Origin: Malaya genurostris
Lineage: Eukaryota; Arthropoda; Insecta; Diptera; Culicidae
Assembly: GCF_030247185.1 (NCBI RefSeq)
Contig: NC_080571.1
Location: 147,252,389-147,316,388 of the forward strand
Length of the DNA stretch: 64,000 nt
Direction of reading: 5' to 3'
Part shown: in pieces, positions 11,131 to 24,289 of the stretch
Position numbering within the stretch: the stretch's first letter is position 1
How the letters are laid out: the number at the start of each line of letters is the position of its first letter
Notes under the pieces: model-generated
Told to the model about the DNA's origin: nothing
The model's input: the letters and a program-made list of their open reading frames with translations, nothing else
Databases searched by the model: none
Made by a program: the position numbers and the translations under genes

Positions 11131-14040
11131 GTTTTCAACTAACGACCGGATATTGTGACTATAGACTCAAAAATTTATCCCAGTCATTTGTCTCGAATCG
11201 ACTTCGATTATACCTGTTACCGCATTTCAGTTTCGGATGTACCTGCAATGATGGAACTCACTAAGTTTTCTCAGAGATGGTCTTACCGATTTAAGAGCTG
11301 TTTCACTCTGTGGGTTATACTAAAGACTGTCCCAGAAAGTATGGACGCACTTTGATTTCGCTGTAAATAATTCACAAGTGTTAGATATTCAAATTTCATT
11401 CGATATACTAATAATATTAGACTACAACAACAAAATATTATTCTCATTATTTCCAGCGATTTTTGGGATAAATTATTGATCGAGTTGGCGGGGAAAAACA
11501 TTTGTTCGAGTTGGTACGAAATTCGTCTTGTACCCAATTCTGTTTTTACACGCGATTTTTCAGAATGTTTCTATTGACTTCCGTTTTCGTGTATTTCCAC
11601 GATGAAGATTTATAAGTGACCTCAGCAGCTAAGCATAATTGTTGATCCGCACAAAACCGAAAACAAAAACCATGTAAAAAATTCGTGTATTTAGCAAAAA
11701 CCAATTGAAGTGTTAAAAATTAAATTGAAATGAATTATTAAACAATGTATCGTCTCACTGCTAGGTGGATTGGATACATTTTCAATTACCTGTTTATATG
11801 ACTATTTGTTGAGTGACAAATTGGTTAAGCACGTGAACGGTATGTTAGGATGCCCAGTAAAGGTGCTGCTTCAAATTATGTTCAAAGAATAGCTCCCAGA
11901 TAAAGTGCGGTCTAAGAACTTATTCATTCTTGATATTTATTCTGTTCTACTCTTCCTTTACGTGTATTTCAAGCTCATAAATACAAACTCTGAGTCGGCT
12001 TGCCTTGATTATGTTCTTTTCCTCCATTCTCCGTTTGGAATGGCCAACTATCAATGAGATTAAAATACCAAAATATAATGTTTAAATCAAATCACTACAA
12101 CAGGCGTCCAGTGATTATCATATATCATTATTTAAAACGAAAGGAATGAAAAAAAGAAACGATACAAATCATTATGATATAATGTCTAGAAAGTCATGGT
12201 TAATTATCAAGCATTTTCAACAAACCGAGAGTGAGAGTGCGTTGGATTTTCGTGCCTTGAAACTTTTGCGGAAGAGTGCGTTGGATTCTCGCGTATTGAA
12301 AAAAATGCGTTGGATTTTCGTATATTGAAACTTTTGCTTTACAATAAAAATTTACAGGGTTGTGTACGACACACGATCGATCATAATAACATTAAAAGCG
12401 CAAGATTTAAATTCGAAAAATATGAAAGTGATTATGAAACACTATCTATAACTAGCTCACCCGCCGAACTTCATCTCGTCAGAAGAATTGTGAAAAATAC
12501 TAAGTGGTCAAAGTTTCTCTCCATTATTTTTCTGATTACTTAACCTACAATCAACGGAATTCGACACACACTCGCTTTAGCTCCGAAAGAATAAACATCA
12601 CCAAAGATTAATGTGAAAATATGAAATACTTCTGTTAGGCGAAAATTGAACAAATGCACAGATTTTTATTCTGAACAATCCGTTTTATGGAATTGCTCAT
12701 ACGTGAATGTTCACCCGACAGAAAAAACTTTGCAGCAGTTTCTTATACACAAAAAATTTCTATTTTTGTGTTCGGTAATAATTTTTGCGGCAACGATCTG
12801 TAAAATATTATTTTTACTGAAAGATACGTAAAATTTATCCAACTCCTATGTAAAATTTACGGTTATTTATTATTTACTGACACAGTCTGTGAACTCTGAA
12901 ATGTCATTTCTCTTGACGAACTCAGTGAAAGTTCTTCCAATATTCGGAAAATTAATCAAAAATAATAAAAAATTTCAGTAACCATCACTTTCAGCAGAAA
13001 TACAGATAATTTTCGGACGTAAAAATATGAAAATTTCTAGATTTGTAGAGAAAAAATAGTGATGCGAATTGATTGTTTGCCAAAAATCCTAGCGGTAATT
13101 TTTCATTTAGTGAATATATTCAAAAACCCTTTTACAACTTTTTATTTCAGCACTCTAAAAATATGATGGGTGATCCCATATTCTGATGAATTGCATCCGA
13201 AAGATATTTGATCATTTTATTTCAATAAATTATTTCTTGAGAGCAAATGTAATTCAATTCATTCATCACACGCAAATAAATTAATTAATCGGATGGAAAT
13301 ATATTTTGAAAACTAAATTGCTCCTTCCTTTCCCAGATCTCTAAGACAATTTACCAAAAAACGTCGGTATTGAATGATGAAGAAGTCATTAGAATTATGA
13401 CAAATCGAAGTTCAGTGGAACTATATCGATCATTCAGCAAATAAAACTTTTACTGAACGGATTACCGAACATTCAGCTGTTTGAAAGTCAGTAAAACTGT
13501 ACCGACATCCGTAAAAATAATTCGGTGTGTACAGCTTTTAAGCAGTGAGAAATTTGTCTCAGAATCTGTTCTGTACGATCAAGTTATCAAAAAGTACCAT
13601 GCGTACTTAAGAGCTCTAATAAAGTGGATATTTTCAGGTACTGTGGAACTTTTGATTGCTTGGAGACGACGCATAAATTGTAATTTGATATTGATCTTAC
13701 CATTTTGAACATTCTTCACAGAATATGCAACATGAAATAACAGTCTCAATTCATTATGGTAATCATCTAATAACCACTTACTGTGTGCACTTAGTCTAAT
13801 CTAAATCATTAGAAAGAAAAATGCAAGGAAAATCTATTAGTTTGACCTTAGCGCTTCTACAGCACAATCTTTTCATGATTCATTAAACAAAATTTCTTTT
13901 TTGTTAATCTTGCCCCCGCAAAGACCAAAACTGTTTATCTGACTCCATTGAACACAATTCATCAACTGGTAAATAATATCAAAACTTCTTCTCCTGCCTA
14001 CAACGATTTTCTAGAACAGTCATTGAGTCATTTATGTTGT
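11131..14040. other. AT-rich stretch without recognised genes
   Basis: No convincing ORF. Two small items stand out. Position ~11326 (AGACTGTCCCAGAAAGTATG) resembles the terminus of a Tc1/mariner-type element, but no partner end is visible. Positions 11747-11772 hold the dispersed-repeat left end in reverse orientation (CTCACTGCTAGGTGGATT). The rest is low-information sequence. Confidence 0.4.
12234..12337. repeat. short tandem repeat with TGCGTTGGATTTTCG unit
   Basis: Three head-to-tail copies of a 30-39 bp unit: AGTGCGTTGGATTTTCG..TTGAAACTTTTGCGG, a shorter middle copy and a third copy ending TTGAAACTTTTG. The spacing varies because the middle copy lacks ~9 bp. Confidence 0.8.
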
Positions 14041-14380
14041 TTTCGCTTGATGCCAAACCTAACCCAGTTTCCACTCTAACTGCTGTCAAACCGTTTGTTC
14101 GAAGTCAGTTTCGAACCTAGTTTCAACGTTGTTGAACTGAAAATCGAGTCAGTTTCGAACCTGGTTTTTAAATCAGTTTTACTCAAACCCCCGTTGCTAA
14201 GTGCGAAATCAACACAGTTTAGTGAAAAATGTTTGCTTGATGAAACTACCTTGTGTCAGTTTCAGTTTTCTCAAGCGAAAACGACATTAGTAAGCAATAA
14301 TTTTGATACCCATTTATGTACGTGGTTCGAAATGACGAATCACATCCATCAAGTATGCATGTGAAATCTTCGCACAAAAT
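14041..14380. repeat. dispersed repeat, copy 1 of 2 (CTAACTGCTGTCAAACCGTT)
   Basis: Positions 14041-14220 match 17262-17430 closely in the same orientation (TCGTTTTCGCTTGATGCC ... CTAACTGCTGTCAAACCGTT ... GAGTCAGTTTCGA..CTGGTTTTTA). It has no coding features and the family is not identified. Confidence 0.7.
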
Positions 14381-14417
14381 ATCTCGTTGCGCGCCAAACA
14401 ATTTTTTCGACGATCTA

Positions 14418-15342
14418 CAGGGTGATTTTTTAAGAGCTTGAGAACTTTTTTAAACAATAAAACGCATAAAATTTGCAAAATCTCATCGGTTCTTTATTTT
14501 AAACGTTAGATTGGTACATGACATTTACTTTTTGAAGATAATTTCATTTAAATGTTGACCGCGGCTGCGTCTTAGGTGGTCCATTCGGAAAGTCCAATTT
14601 TGGGCAACTTTTTCGAGCATTTCGGCCGGAATAGCCCGAATTTCTTCGGAAATGTTGTCTTCCAAAGCTGGAATAGTTACTGGCTTATTTCTGTAGACTT
14701 TAGACTTGACGTAGCCCCACAAAAAATAGTCTAAAGGCGTCAAATCGCATGATCTTGGTGGCCAACTTACCGGTCCATTTCTTGAGATGAATTGTTCTCC
14801 GAAGTTTTCCCTCAAAATGGCCATAGAATCGCGAGCTGTGTGGCATGTAGCGCCATCTTGTTGAAACCACATGTCAACCAAGTTCAGTTCTTCCATTTTT
14901 GGCAACAAAAAGTTTGTTAGCATCGAACGATAGCGATCGCCATTCACTGTAACGTTGCGTCCAACAGCATCTTTGAAAAAATACGGTCCAATGATTCCAC
15001 CAGCGTACAAACCACACCAAACAGTGCATTTTTCGGGATGCATGGGCAGTTCTTGAACGGCTTCTGGTTGCTCTTCACTCCAAATGCGGCAATTTTGCTT
15101 ATTTACGTAGCCATTCAACCAGAAATGAGCCTCATCGCTGAACAAAATTTGTCGATAAAAAAGCGGACTTTCCGAATGGACCACCTAAGACGCAGCCGCG
15201 GTCAACATTTAAATGAAATTATCTTCAAAAAGTAAATGTCATGTACCAATCTAACGTTTAAAATAAAGAACCGATGAGATTTTGCAAATTTTATGCGTTT
15301 TATTGTTTAAAAAAGTTCTCAAGCTCTTAAAAAATCACCCGT
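14418..15342 (-). mobile_element. fold-back mariner-like element (DD41D-type)
   Basis: A TA-flanked element of 925 bp. TA lies at 14416-14417 and 15343-15344. The two ends are inverted copies of each other over 176 bp (14420-14595 and 15165-15340), identical by eye. The left arm contains the transposase C-terminus. The right arm is an inverted copy of the same segment, which has replaced the original 5' end and the DNA-binding half of the gene. The whole element can fold into one long stem. Confidence 0.85.
14525..15184 (-). pseudogene. mariner-like transposase, catalytic half
   Basis: Cut-and-paste DDE transposase of the IS630/Tc1/mariner superfamily, catalytic domain only (~219 residues against ~340 for a whole enzyme). 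The acidic triad is present: D in ILFSDEAHFWLNG (~residue 17), D in WFQQDGATCHTA (~110) and D in SCDLTPLDYFLWG (~152). I count 41 residues between the second and third, a DD41D spacing like the rosa-type group rather than DD34D mariner. The helix-turn-helix N-terminus is missing: the frame upstream of 15184 is the inverted copy of the element's own 3' end. The enzyme could not bind its ends, so the copy is non-autonomous. Confidence 0.75.
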
Positions 15343-15344
15343 TA

Positions 15345-16107
<763 letters not shown>

Positions 16108-16970
16108 TGTTTTAATCCACCAAGTGGTTTAATGATGCCTTTCTCATATATAATACTATGGTATTCTATTCAAAATGTTTCTCTTCGATTTTTGAAAGAA
16201 ACCAAAGGATTGTTTGTTCATTAACTAGTATAACATAGAAAATGAAATGGTTGGGCCATCCATTAGAAAACGAAGTGGGTTCACTATTATATGTACTTCC
16301 AGCATCGGAACCCGAGAACCGGTATAATCGAGTTTAGTGTCAGTTTAGAATTTTTTTACGGTTTTTGTTTCGCCGGCTTAGGTGACAGTGTGCAATATTT
16401 AACATACTTTAACCTATAACTCCGGAACCGGAAGTCGGATCCAGATGGAATTCAGCAATTTCGTATGAATCTATGAGACTTTACATTTGAATCTAAGTTT
16501 ATGGAAATCGGTCAAACCATCGCTGAGAAAAGTGAGTGATATCCATTTTGGAATATATGACCACTATTTCCGGTGCTTCCGGAGACCGGGAACCATGATA
16601 GCCGAAATCGGTTTGTTTAGTTGACTACTAATGATGGCTATCGATTTTTGTGGTTTTAAAACCAGTTTAAAACATTTTTACGGTTTTTGTTTCGCCAGTT
16701 TAAGTGACGGTGACGGTGACTTCGGAACCGGAAGTCGTATCTGGATGAAATTCAGGAATTTCGTATGAGACCGTAAGATCTTTCATTTGAATCTAAGTTT
16801 GTCAAAATCGCTACAGCCATCTCCAAGAATACCTAGTGAGATTATTTGACACAGAGACATTGTTCAGCTCGATGAACTAGTCGAATGGTATATGACGCTT
16901 GGTCCTCCAGGCCCATTTTTACTTGTCGGGTTTTCAAGTGATTGCATAACCTTTCCATATGAGAATGGTA
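16108..16970 (+). repeat. dispersed GGAACCGGAAG-family repeat, short full-length-like copy
   Basis: Starts TTTTAATCCACCAAGTGGTT, ATGATGCCTTTCTCATATAT, and ends CCATATGAGAATGGTAAA at ~16970. Contains two CCGGAACCGGAAGTCG units (16429 and 16724) and the end module GACATTGTTCAGCTCGATGA. Same ends as the copy at 6945-8263 but about 450 bp shorter, because it has fewer internal units. Confidence 0.65.
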
Positions 16971-18455
16971 AAAATGATATTTTGCATTGGTTTTTCTTAT
17001 CATAAATCTTCAATCTAATTTACACCAATATCTACTCTTTGATAAACTGCGGTAATCCCTTAGAAATAGGTAGTACACGACGATCCATTTTGTTGAATTT
17101 TCCGGGTATATTTCCATTCAATACAAATTGACATAAAAATCTGGAATCACTGGTGCTGTACGATACTCTAAGTACAAAGCGATATTTTAACTACTCTGAT
17201 TGGTTTGTAAGAACGATATAAAGAGTTGTTTCATTCTGACTTCAAATGTCAAAACTAATGTCGTTTTCGCTTGATGCCGAACCTAATCCAGTTTTCACCC
17301 TAACTGCTGTCAAACCGTTCGTTTGAAGCTAGTTTCAACATTGTTGAAAAAAAACTGAGTCAGTTTCGACCCTGGTTTTTATAGTAGGTTTGCTCAGATC
17401 GCTGTTGCTAAGTGTGAAACCAAAACAGTTTTATTAAAAGTGTTCGTTTGGTGAATTACATAGCGATGATTAATGACAGAAACAATAGTTCAGGGTCGAC
17501 GTGGATAAATAATGGTTTGTATTTAGCATTGACCTACTTGACTACGTGTCGAGTGGATGGCGAGTCGAACTTCAACCATTTTTAATACCACTATTAAGCG
17601 ACAAATCAATCCATTTTTAAGCGTACAATATGGAAGTAATACTTTCGAATCATGTTAAATGTGCCAAATTCATCAACAAATGATCGTGATACAAGCGCTT
17701 TGAATATGGTCCGAACAAACTGTCATCGATAGTTTTAAATTGGTCTGCTGCATTGCCGTAGAATCAAAATCAACAGCTAATTAATATTCAATATACTCAA
17801 GTGAACACGGCACCGCACACATACAAAATCGACTATCCAGTGAGTAAATGAATGTAACTTTGAGTTTCGTCAGCCACTCACTTGACAAACTAGCTGCTTC
17901 GTTGGCGACTGTCGACTAGGGTTAATTGTAAAATGGCACATATTTATAGATTCTCTTTTGTGAGAAGTTTCATTCGATGAAGAAGGAAGCAATACTATTT
18001 CTTGCAAGACGTAAATCTCACTTTTCAGAACGAAGCAGAATTGCAACTACGTTTAAATAAGATTTGATAGCATGATATCATGCTGTGATTGTTTTGTGAA
18101 AACTTAGATCGATTCAAACCAAATTTTCAATAGTATGCTATTGATATACTGAAACGACGTTGCATACATGTTTAAGTTGAATGTTTTCGAATCGTATCCG
18201 GTTGTTATTTCTGATACATTTCATTGACACCGGCTATTTTTGAAACATTTACTTGACACGGGTACAAGCAAGCAAGCACCGACAAGCTGCGTGAACGTAA
18301 TTGAATATATTTTCGTATAGAGATATATAACATGATAAAATGTATATCTCTTACTATGAGGATTCTTCTTCGTATGTCACAATCACAATTAGCAAGAACC
18401 AAGTTGAATTCATCAATTGAAATTTGTTCACCATGAATCGATTGTTTCACCTAAG
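16971..18455. other. mostly unassigned DNA with one repeat
   Basis: Positions 17262-17450 are the second copy of the repeat at 14041. The remainder is unassigned; no coding frame or RNA gene was recognised. Confidence 0.4.
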
Positions 18456-18614
18456 GGTGATGTCAGAGTGAGCGCGCAACGCGAAGCGTCATGACGCTCA
18501 TGCAAACAAGTTCCATTTAATGAAATCAAAAATGTCAGAGTAAATGTGATGCGAAAACAGTACATTGCATTGAATCGCTTCGGTCCGTGTTACGCGCTCA
18601 CTCTGACATCAACC
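18456..18614. mobile_element. 159-bp MITE with 26-bp inverted repeats
   Basis: The ends are GGGTGATGTCAGAGTGAGCG and, inverted, GGTTGATGTCAGAGTGAGCG. Each extends to 26 bp with two mismatches between arms. A second internal ATGTCAGAGT occurs at ~18531. Possible TA duplications flank it (18453-18454 and 18615-18616). It has no coding capacity and the superfamily is unresolved. It sits directly beside the 3' end of an RTE LINE. Confidence 0.7.
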
Positions 18615-18624
18615 TAGAACTATT

Positions 18625-21100
18625 CTTCAAACTCCGGCGCGATTACGATCTAACAGCTATAGGCCTGGGGTCCTTTGCTGTATCAAGCATTCGTCTCCAC
18701 ATAACTCGGTCCATGGCTGCTCGTCGTCAGCCACTCAAGGCACGGAAGCTTCTGAGATCACCCTCTACTTGATCGATTCACCTTGCTCGCTGCGCTCCTC
18801 TTCTTCTTGTAAAAGTCGGATTAGATTTAAGAACCATTTTCACTGGGCTGCCGTCCGACATCCTTACCACATGCCTAGCCCATCGTAGACGTCCGATTTC
18901 AGGTGTCCGTACGATGGGTGGTTCTCCTAGCAGCAGTTGCAATTCGTGATTCATACGCCGTCTCCACGTTCCATCTTCCATCTGCACTCCGCCATAGATG
19001 GTCCTCAGTACCTTTCTTTCGAAAGCACTGAGGGCGCGTTGGTTCTCTGCTAACATAGTCCAGGTCTCGTGGCTATAGAGAACAACCGGTCTAATGAGCG
19101 TTTTGTAGATGGTTAATTTTGTGCGTTGGCGTACTATTCTCGATCGAAGGGTTTTTCTGAGTCCAAAGTAAGCACGATTCTCTGACAAAATACGTCTTTG
19201 AATTTCTCTGCTGGTGTCATTATCAGCGGTCAAAAGAGAGAACAAATACACGAACTCGTCAACCACCTCGATATCGTCACCGTCTATCAATTTTCGTGGT
19301 GGGAGGCATAGTGTTTCTTCTCTAGCGCCTGTTCCTCTCATGTATTTTGTTTTTTACGCATTTATGGCCAGTCCGATGCGCCTAGCTTCAGCTTTCAGTC
19401 CGATGTAGGTTTCCGTCATCTTCTCAAGGTTACGTGTCACAATATCACGGCCCTACGCATTCCTTAGCTATTGGTGATAAACGACGGCAAGGGATTTGGG
19501 AGAGTACCTTGTAGGCGGCGTTCAGCAATGTGATTGCGCGCTAATTGCAACAGTCTAGCTTATCGCCCTTTTTGTAGACGTCATCCATCCATCCATTCCG
19601 GCTTTAGAATCTCCTCCTCCCAAATCCTAGAAATCATCCAGTGCAGCGCTCTAGCCAGTGCGTTTCCTTCATGTTTGAACAGCTCGCCTGGTTTTATTGT
19701 TCCTCAGCTTGCGGTCTCCTTATTTATCTCCTACATATCAAGGGCTGGGAATCTGTCTTCGGCTGAGCGTGCACCCAGATTGATTCCTGTACCGTTCTCT
19801 GTATCTTGTGCTTCGCCATTCAGATGCTCGTCATAGCACTGCTTCCACCTGTCGATCACCTCACGTTCGTTCGTGAGAAGGTGACCACTGGTGTCTCTGC
19901 ACATTTCGGCCTGTGGTGTGTAGCCTCTACGTGAGCGGTTCACCTTCTCATAGAACTTCCGAGTGTCATTTGCGCGGTACAGCTGTTCCATTGCTTTGCG
20001 ATCTTAATCTTCCTGGTTGCGCTTTTTCTTCCGGAAAACCGTGTTCTGTCTGTTTCGCCCCTGTCTGTATCGTTCCTCGTTCGCTCTAGTGCGGTATTGC
20101 AGCATCATCGCCCTTGCTGCATTCTTCTCTTCGACCAACTGCTGACACTCGCCGTCAAACCAGTCATTTCCTCGATTCGAGAACCTCGTACCTAGAACGT
20201 TTGCAGCAGTGCTACTCACGACGGACCTTATGTTCCTCCTGCCGTCTTCAAGAGTCGCCGCGCCAAGCAGCTCTTCCGTTGGTAGCACCGCGACAAGGTA
20301 GTGATCAGAATCAATATTGGCACTGCGCCAAGTGCGTAGATTGATGACGTCGGAGAAGAATCGCCCGTCGATGAGAACGTGGTCGATTTGATTTTCCGTT
20401 TGTTGATCAGGTGATCTCCAGGTGGATTTGTGGATATCTTTGAGGGGAAAGAAGGTGCTTCGAACTACCATTCCTCGGGAGGTTGCAAAGTTTACGCATC
20501 GTTGACCGTTGTCGTTTGTTACCACGTGCAGGGTCTCCAGCCCGATCACGGGCCTGTACATTGCGTCTCGGCCTACCTGATCATTCATGTCGCCGATGAC
20601 GAGTTTTACATCCCGCCGTGGACAGCTGTCGTAGGTTTGTTCCAGCTGCGCGTAGAATGCTTCCTTCTCGTCATCGGGTTTCGTCTCATGTGGGCAGTGC
20701 ACATTGATGATGTTGTATTTGAAGAAACGGCCCGTGATCTTCGATACGCACATTCTATCACTGATTGGCTGCCACTCAATCACGCGCTGGCGCATCTTGC
20801 CCAACACTACAAAACCCGTTCATAGAACGTTGTTTGTGCCACAGCTCTGGTATCGAGGTAGCCGCTCGATGCCCACTTTTCCACACCTGCTATCCCGTCC
20901 AACAAAGTTCCTCCAGTGCTACGACATCGAAGTCGCGGATTTGAAGTTCATCATGCAGCATTTGGTCATATCCTGAGAAGCCAAGCGATGTGCAGTTCCA
21001 TGTGCCAAGCTTCCAATCGTAGTACGTAGTGCGTAGGTCTTTGCGGATTATTCCGAGTCCTATTCCTTTCTTGATCGTACGTAACATTGACACAACTGAT
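18625..21100 (-). mobile_element. RTE-clade LINE, internally deleted
   Basis: A minus-strand non-LTR element with a single ORF encoding endonuclease then reverse transcriptase, of the type often annotated as craniofacial-development-protein-2-like in insect genomes. The endonuclease reads from ~21093. The RT core is deleted between ~19730 and ~19440. The C-terminal part reads from 19341. The 3' end lies near 18625. Confidence 0.75.
18778..21093 (-). pseudogene. RTE-type endonuclease/reverse transcriptase, broken
   Basis: N-terminal part 21093-20890 (WKLGTWNCTSLGFSGYDQML) is an endonuclease start. A frameshift near 20850 leads to 20807-20004 with VKLVIGDMNDQVGRD, TENQIDHVLIDGRFFSDV and the SDH motif NIDSDHYLVAVL. 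A TAA at 20004-20006 interrupts the same frame, which continues at 19991 (AMEQLYRAND) and then degenerates through 19731. The RT palm motifs, including F/YADD, are missing. A different frame, 19341-18778, carries the typical RTE C-terminus (REIQRRILSENRAYFGLRKT, KVLRTIYGGVQMEDGTWRRR, GRLRWARHVVRMSDGSPVKM). Dead copy; clade assignment is confident. Confidence 0.75.
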
Positions 21101-21595
21101 AAATTTGAAAAAAAAATGACAAATTTGAAAATTTTTGAAGAAATTCTAATATGATATACTGGATTTTCTTGTAACTTTCAGAAAAATAAAAGTTTTAAAT
21201 TCGTTGCGAATCTGCAGATTTCTTTTGAAATTCTACTGACATTTTTTGTTGCAGACTTTTGAAAATCGAGTTTTTCGCAGACTTTTGTCAGAGTTTAAAG
21301 TTTATTGGCCTGTATAAATTAGCTAAAGTCCTCATCATTGGCTGTACAGATGGCATACCTTCTGTTTTATTAAAAACGTTCTTAATCCACCTATCAGTGA
21401 TATGATACCTTTTTTTATCAATCCGCATGTGATTTTTGCATGAATATTCTTCGATGTTTCAGTTCTCATGACATTATTTAATTCACCGTCGTTTTAAGCG
21501 CAATTTGAGATTTTAATCACCCTGTAATGTCGAAACTGCAAATCGGATCGAATTTGAATCTAAAAGTGTGACAATCGATTGAACATTCCATGATA

Positions 21596-22516
21596 ACACA
21601 TGGATCAATAAGTCCCGAGACTAACAATGGAAACAACTTTTTTGTTGCAAATTTTTTTTTAATTTATAAACATTATTACCTTTTAAGGTGATACAATGGT
21701 TCCAACGTTTTTCCAATTTTTCAATACCATGTTTATAAAAAACATTTATCTTTCGCTTCAAAATAAGCTTCAGTTTCAGCGATGGCCTCCTCATTTGAGC
21801 CAAATCTTTTTCCCTGGAGCATTTTTTTAAGATCAGCAAAGAGCCAGTAGTCACTGGGGGCTAAATCTGGCGAGTATGGGGTGTGGGGAAGCAGATTAAA
21901 GCCCAATTCGTTCATTTTAAACTGCTTTCTGAATCATCGACTCGTTGCTGTTTTTGTTCCATCGAAAGCAATCGCGGCACCCACTTGGAAAAAACCTTTT
22001 TCATGCTCAATTTTTCATGAAGGATAGTAAATACACTTCCATATCATATCTGTGTCATCTCAGCAATCTCACGGAGCTTCACTTTACGATCTTTCATTAT
22101 ATTTTTTGCCACTTCACTCACATTTTCCGGTGTAACGGCTTCCACAGGTCTACCCGAGCGTTCCGCGTCATTTGTGTCGGTACGACCACGTTTAAACTCG
22201 GCGAACCACCGACAAATCGTTGCTTTTGATGGACAAGAGTCCGGATGACATTTTTCAATCCATTGTTTCGCTTGCACGGTGTTTTTACCCATTAAAAAAC
22301 AATGTTTTATCAAAACACGAAACTCGGTTTTTTCCATTTTTCAAACAAACTACAAATCGACTTTACTCCAACCGCGATAACTCAGCTGTTTCTGGTCGGA
22401 TCGACTTAAAATTTTGACCCGTTTCAAGCAAAGGTTAGTACTTTAGAAAGACGTGGTTACTGGTTTACTACGAGCGCCATCTCTGCTTTAGTCTCGGGAC
22501 TTATTGATCCATGTGT
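21596..22516 (-). mobile_element. mariner element (DD34D-type), internally deleted
   Basis: A 921-bp element flanked by TA (21594-21595 and 22517-22518). The terminal inverted repeats are identical over 29 bp (21596-21624 and 22488-22516), beginning ACACATGGATCAATAAGTCC. Internal transposase fragments are on the minus strand. The sharp TIRs and exact TA duplication suggest the insertion is not very old; the deletion probably existed before it moved. Confidence 0.9.
21621..22337 (-). pseudogene. mariner transposase with catalytic core deleted
   Basis: Reading from the ATG at 22337, residues 1-97 form the two-helix-turn-helix DNA-binding region (FRVLIKHCFLMGKNTVQAKQ; ATICRWFAEFKRGRTDTNDA; ERSGRP linker). 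After ~22044 the frame runs out. At 21915-21733 the C-terminal catalytic segment appears (HTPYSPDLAPSDYWLFADLK), containing the third Asp. A further frame change near 21740 gives the tail FYKHGIEKLEKRWNHCITLK. The first two catalytic Asp motifs and ~110 residues around them are absent, so this cannot be an active enzyme but its ends could be mobilised in trans. Confidence 0.8.
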
Positions 22517-23135
22517 TATATCGAAGTAAGTTCCTCTTTAGAGTTTACGGGTAATTTAAGGTACTTCCAGAGTATAACCCAAACAGATTCGTATGGCCAT
22601 ATGACGAATAAATTGCAATAGTTTTAAGTTCAACTTTAAAGCTTTTCGGGATTGTCATCTTCTATATCGGTTTGAATTTTTAAAATTCATCATTCTGTAA
22701 TTCCAGAATTGGAAGTCAGAATAGTATTATTAATGAAATCAGAATATGTATTATAAATAAAATTAATTAATTTTGCCTTTGTCGATATGGCTTTTTTAGA
22801 AAACGATTGAGCTTTGAGAAACGATTCGATACTGGAACCGGAATTCGAAAATCGGTGTAGCCGAAATCAGATAAATTCACCCGAGTAACTGTATAGTTTA
22901 CATTTGCTTCAAAATGTTCCAGTTTCTGAACCAGAGGTGGGAATCAAACATAATTCAGGAACCTTGTTTCTGAGCATACGATATTTCATATGAATATGAG
23001 TTTGTAGAAAACGTTGGTCATCTCCGAAAAAATTGAGTGAAATTATTTGTCACACACGCATTTGCTGATATCGACGATCTGATTCGAATGGTATACGGGT
23101 GTTATGTTCTTCCAGCATTTATTGTTTAAGAAGTT

Positions 23136-23570
23136 TAAATAAATATAATTATGAAATTACTTTCAACTTGAAAATGCTGCTATCATCTGGTTTACATATG
23201 TCATATTCGAACGATTACGTTGCCAAAAACAAAACGTGCTAACATTGGTCCGAAATGTCATGAAAAAAGATGCTGTACACTGTCTTTTTGATACTTAGAA
23301 ACAATTGTATGTAACAGTACAAAAAATTGTGTTTTACGTTGCTCCCAAGCATTTCTTTGTCATACAGCGCTCACAACTTCTACTGCTGGAATGAGGCGAA
23401 AAGTCGCTTACACAAAAATGTCGATATCTCCGTTAAAAACGGACTGATTTTAACAATCTATGGCTTGATGGATAGATATTACCGTGCGGGAAAAACATAT
23501 TCTGTTTTTAAGGTCAATTGTGACAGATACTGTCAAAAAACTTGACATAAAACTTCGTATAACTCAAAAA
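23136..23570. other. no gene recognised
   Basis: AT-rich spacer between two dispersed-repeat copies. The longest plus-strand frame (23327-23545) has no recognisable domain. Confidence 0.4.
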
Positions 23571-23850
23571 GTAAACATCTGATCTCAAAACCATTCAATA
23601 GTGTTCAGGGTGCGGTGACCTTTCATTTGCGACTAATTTGATAAAAATCGGTCCAGCCATCTCTGAGATCTCGACCACTTTGTTGACAACACACATACAG
23701 ACCCACACACACATACACACACACACACACCCACATACACACCCACACACACACACCCACACACATACACAGGGACATTTGTTCAGTTCGTCGAGCTGAA
23801 TCGAATTTTATATGACATTCGACCCTCCGGACCTCGGAAAAATTTTCTAA
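23571..23850 (+). repeat. end module of the dispersed repeat with CA microsatellite
   Basis: Contains GGTGACCTTTCATTTGCGAC, AAAAATCGGTCCAGCCATCT and GTTCAGTTCGTCGAGCTGAA, matching the right-hand module of the family. A degenerate (CA)n tract lies at 23689-23771. The following TA microsatellite has grown inside or beside it. Confidence 0.6.
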
Positions 23851-23862
23851 AGTTTCTATACC

Positions 23863-24063
<201 letters not shown>

Positions 24064-24069
24064 TATGAA

Positions 24070-24250
24070 TATCCTTCAAACAAATTTTCAGCCAAGCGTT
24101 GTTACTATCGGTATTTCCTACAATCTGAAAACAATTAATATTTCCGGTCTACAAAAAGGGAGATATGCGAAATGTTACCAACTATCGTGGTATAACCTAT
24201 CTTTGTTTAAGATCGAAGTTGTTAGATATTTTAGCAGGTGACGTTTATTA
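24070..24250 (+). pseudogene. LINE reverse transcriptase scrap
   Basis: About 60 codons in one frame with one in-frame stop (TGA near 24126). They contain VYKKGDMRNVTNYRGITYLC, the conserved segment just before RT motif A in CR1/Jockey-type LINEs. It lies between the TA microsatellite and the 3' end of an RTE LINE. The remnant is too short to assign to a clade. Confidence 0.55.
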
Positions 24251-24289
24251 AGTGAAACAAAAGCTTACATATCAAAAGATTAACATGAA

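Larger units (their letters stand above)
21366..23135 (+). repeat. dispersed repeat copy split by a mariner element
   Basis: Begins TTCTTAATCCACCTATCAGT and ATGATACCTTTTTTT and continues with the family's modules (AATGTCGAAACTGCAAATCGG; later GGAATTCGAAAATCGGTGTAG, CATCTCCGAAAAAATTGAGT) to ~23135. It is interrupted at 21596-22516 by a mariner element. More diverged than the copies at 6945 and 16108. Confidence 0.5.

Noticed and set aside
11320..11350. A complete Tc1/mariner element starting at ACTGTCCCAGAAAGTATG
   Set aside because: No inverted partner end or transposase remnant is visible nearby.
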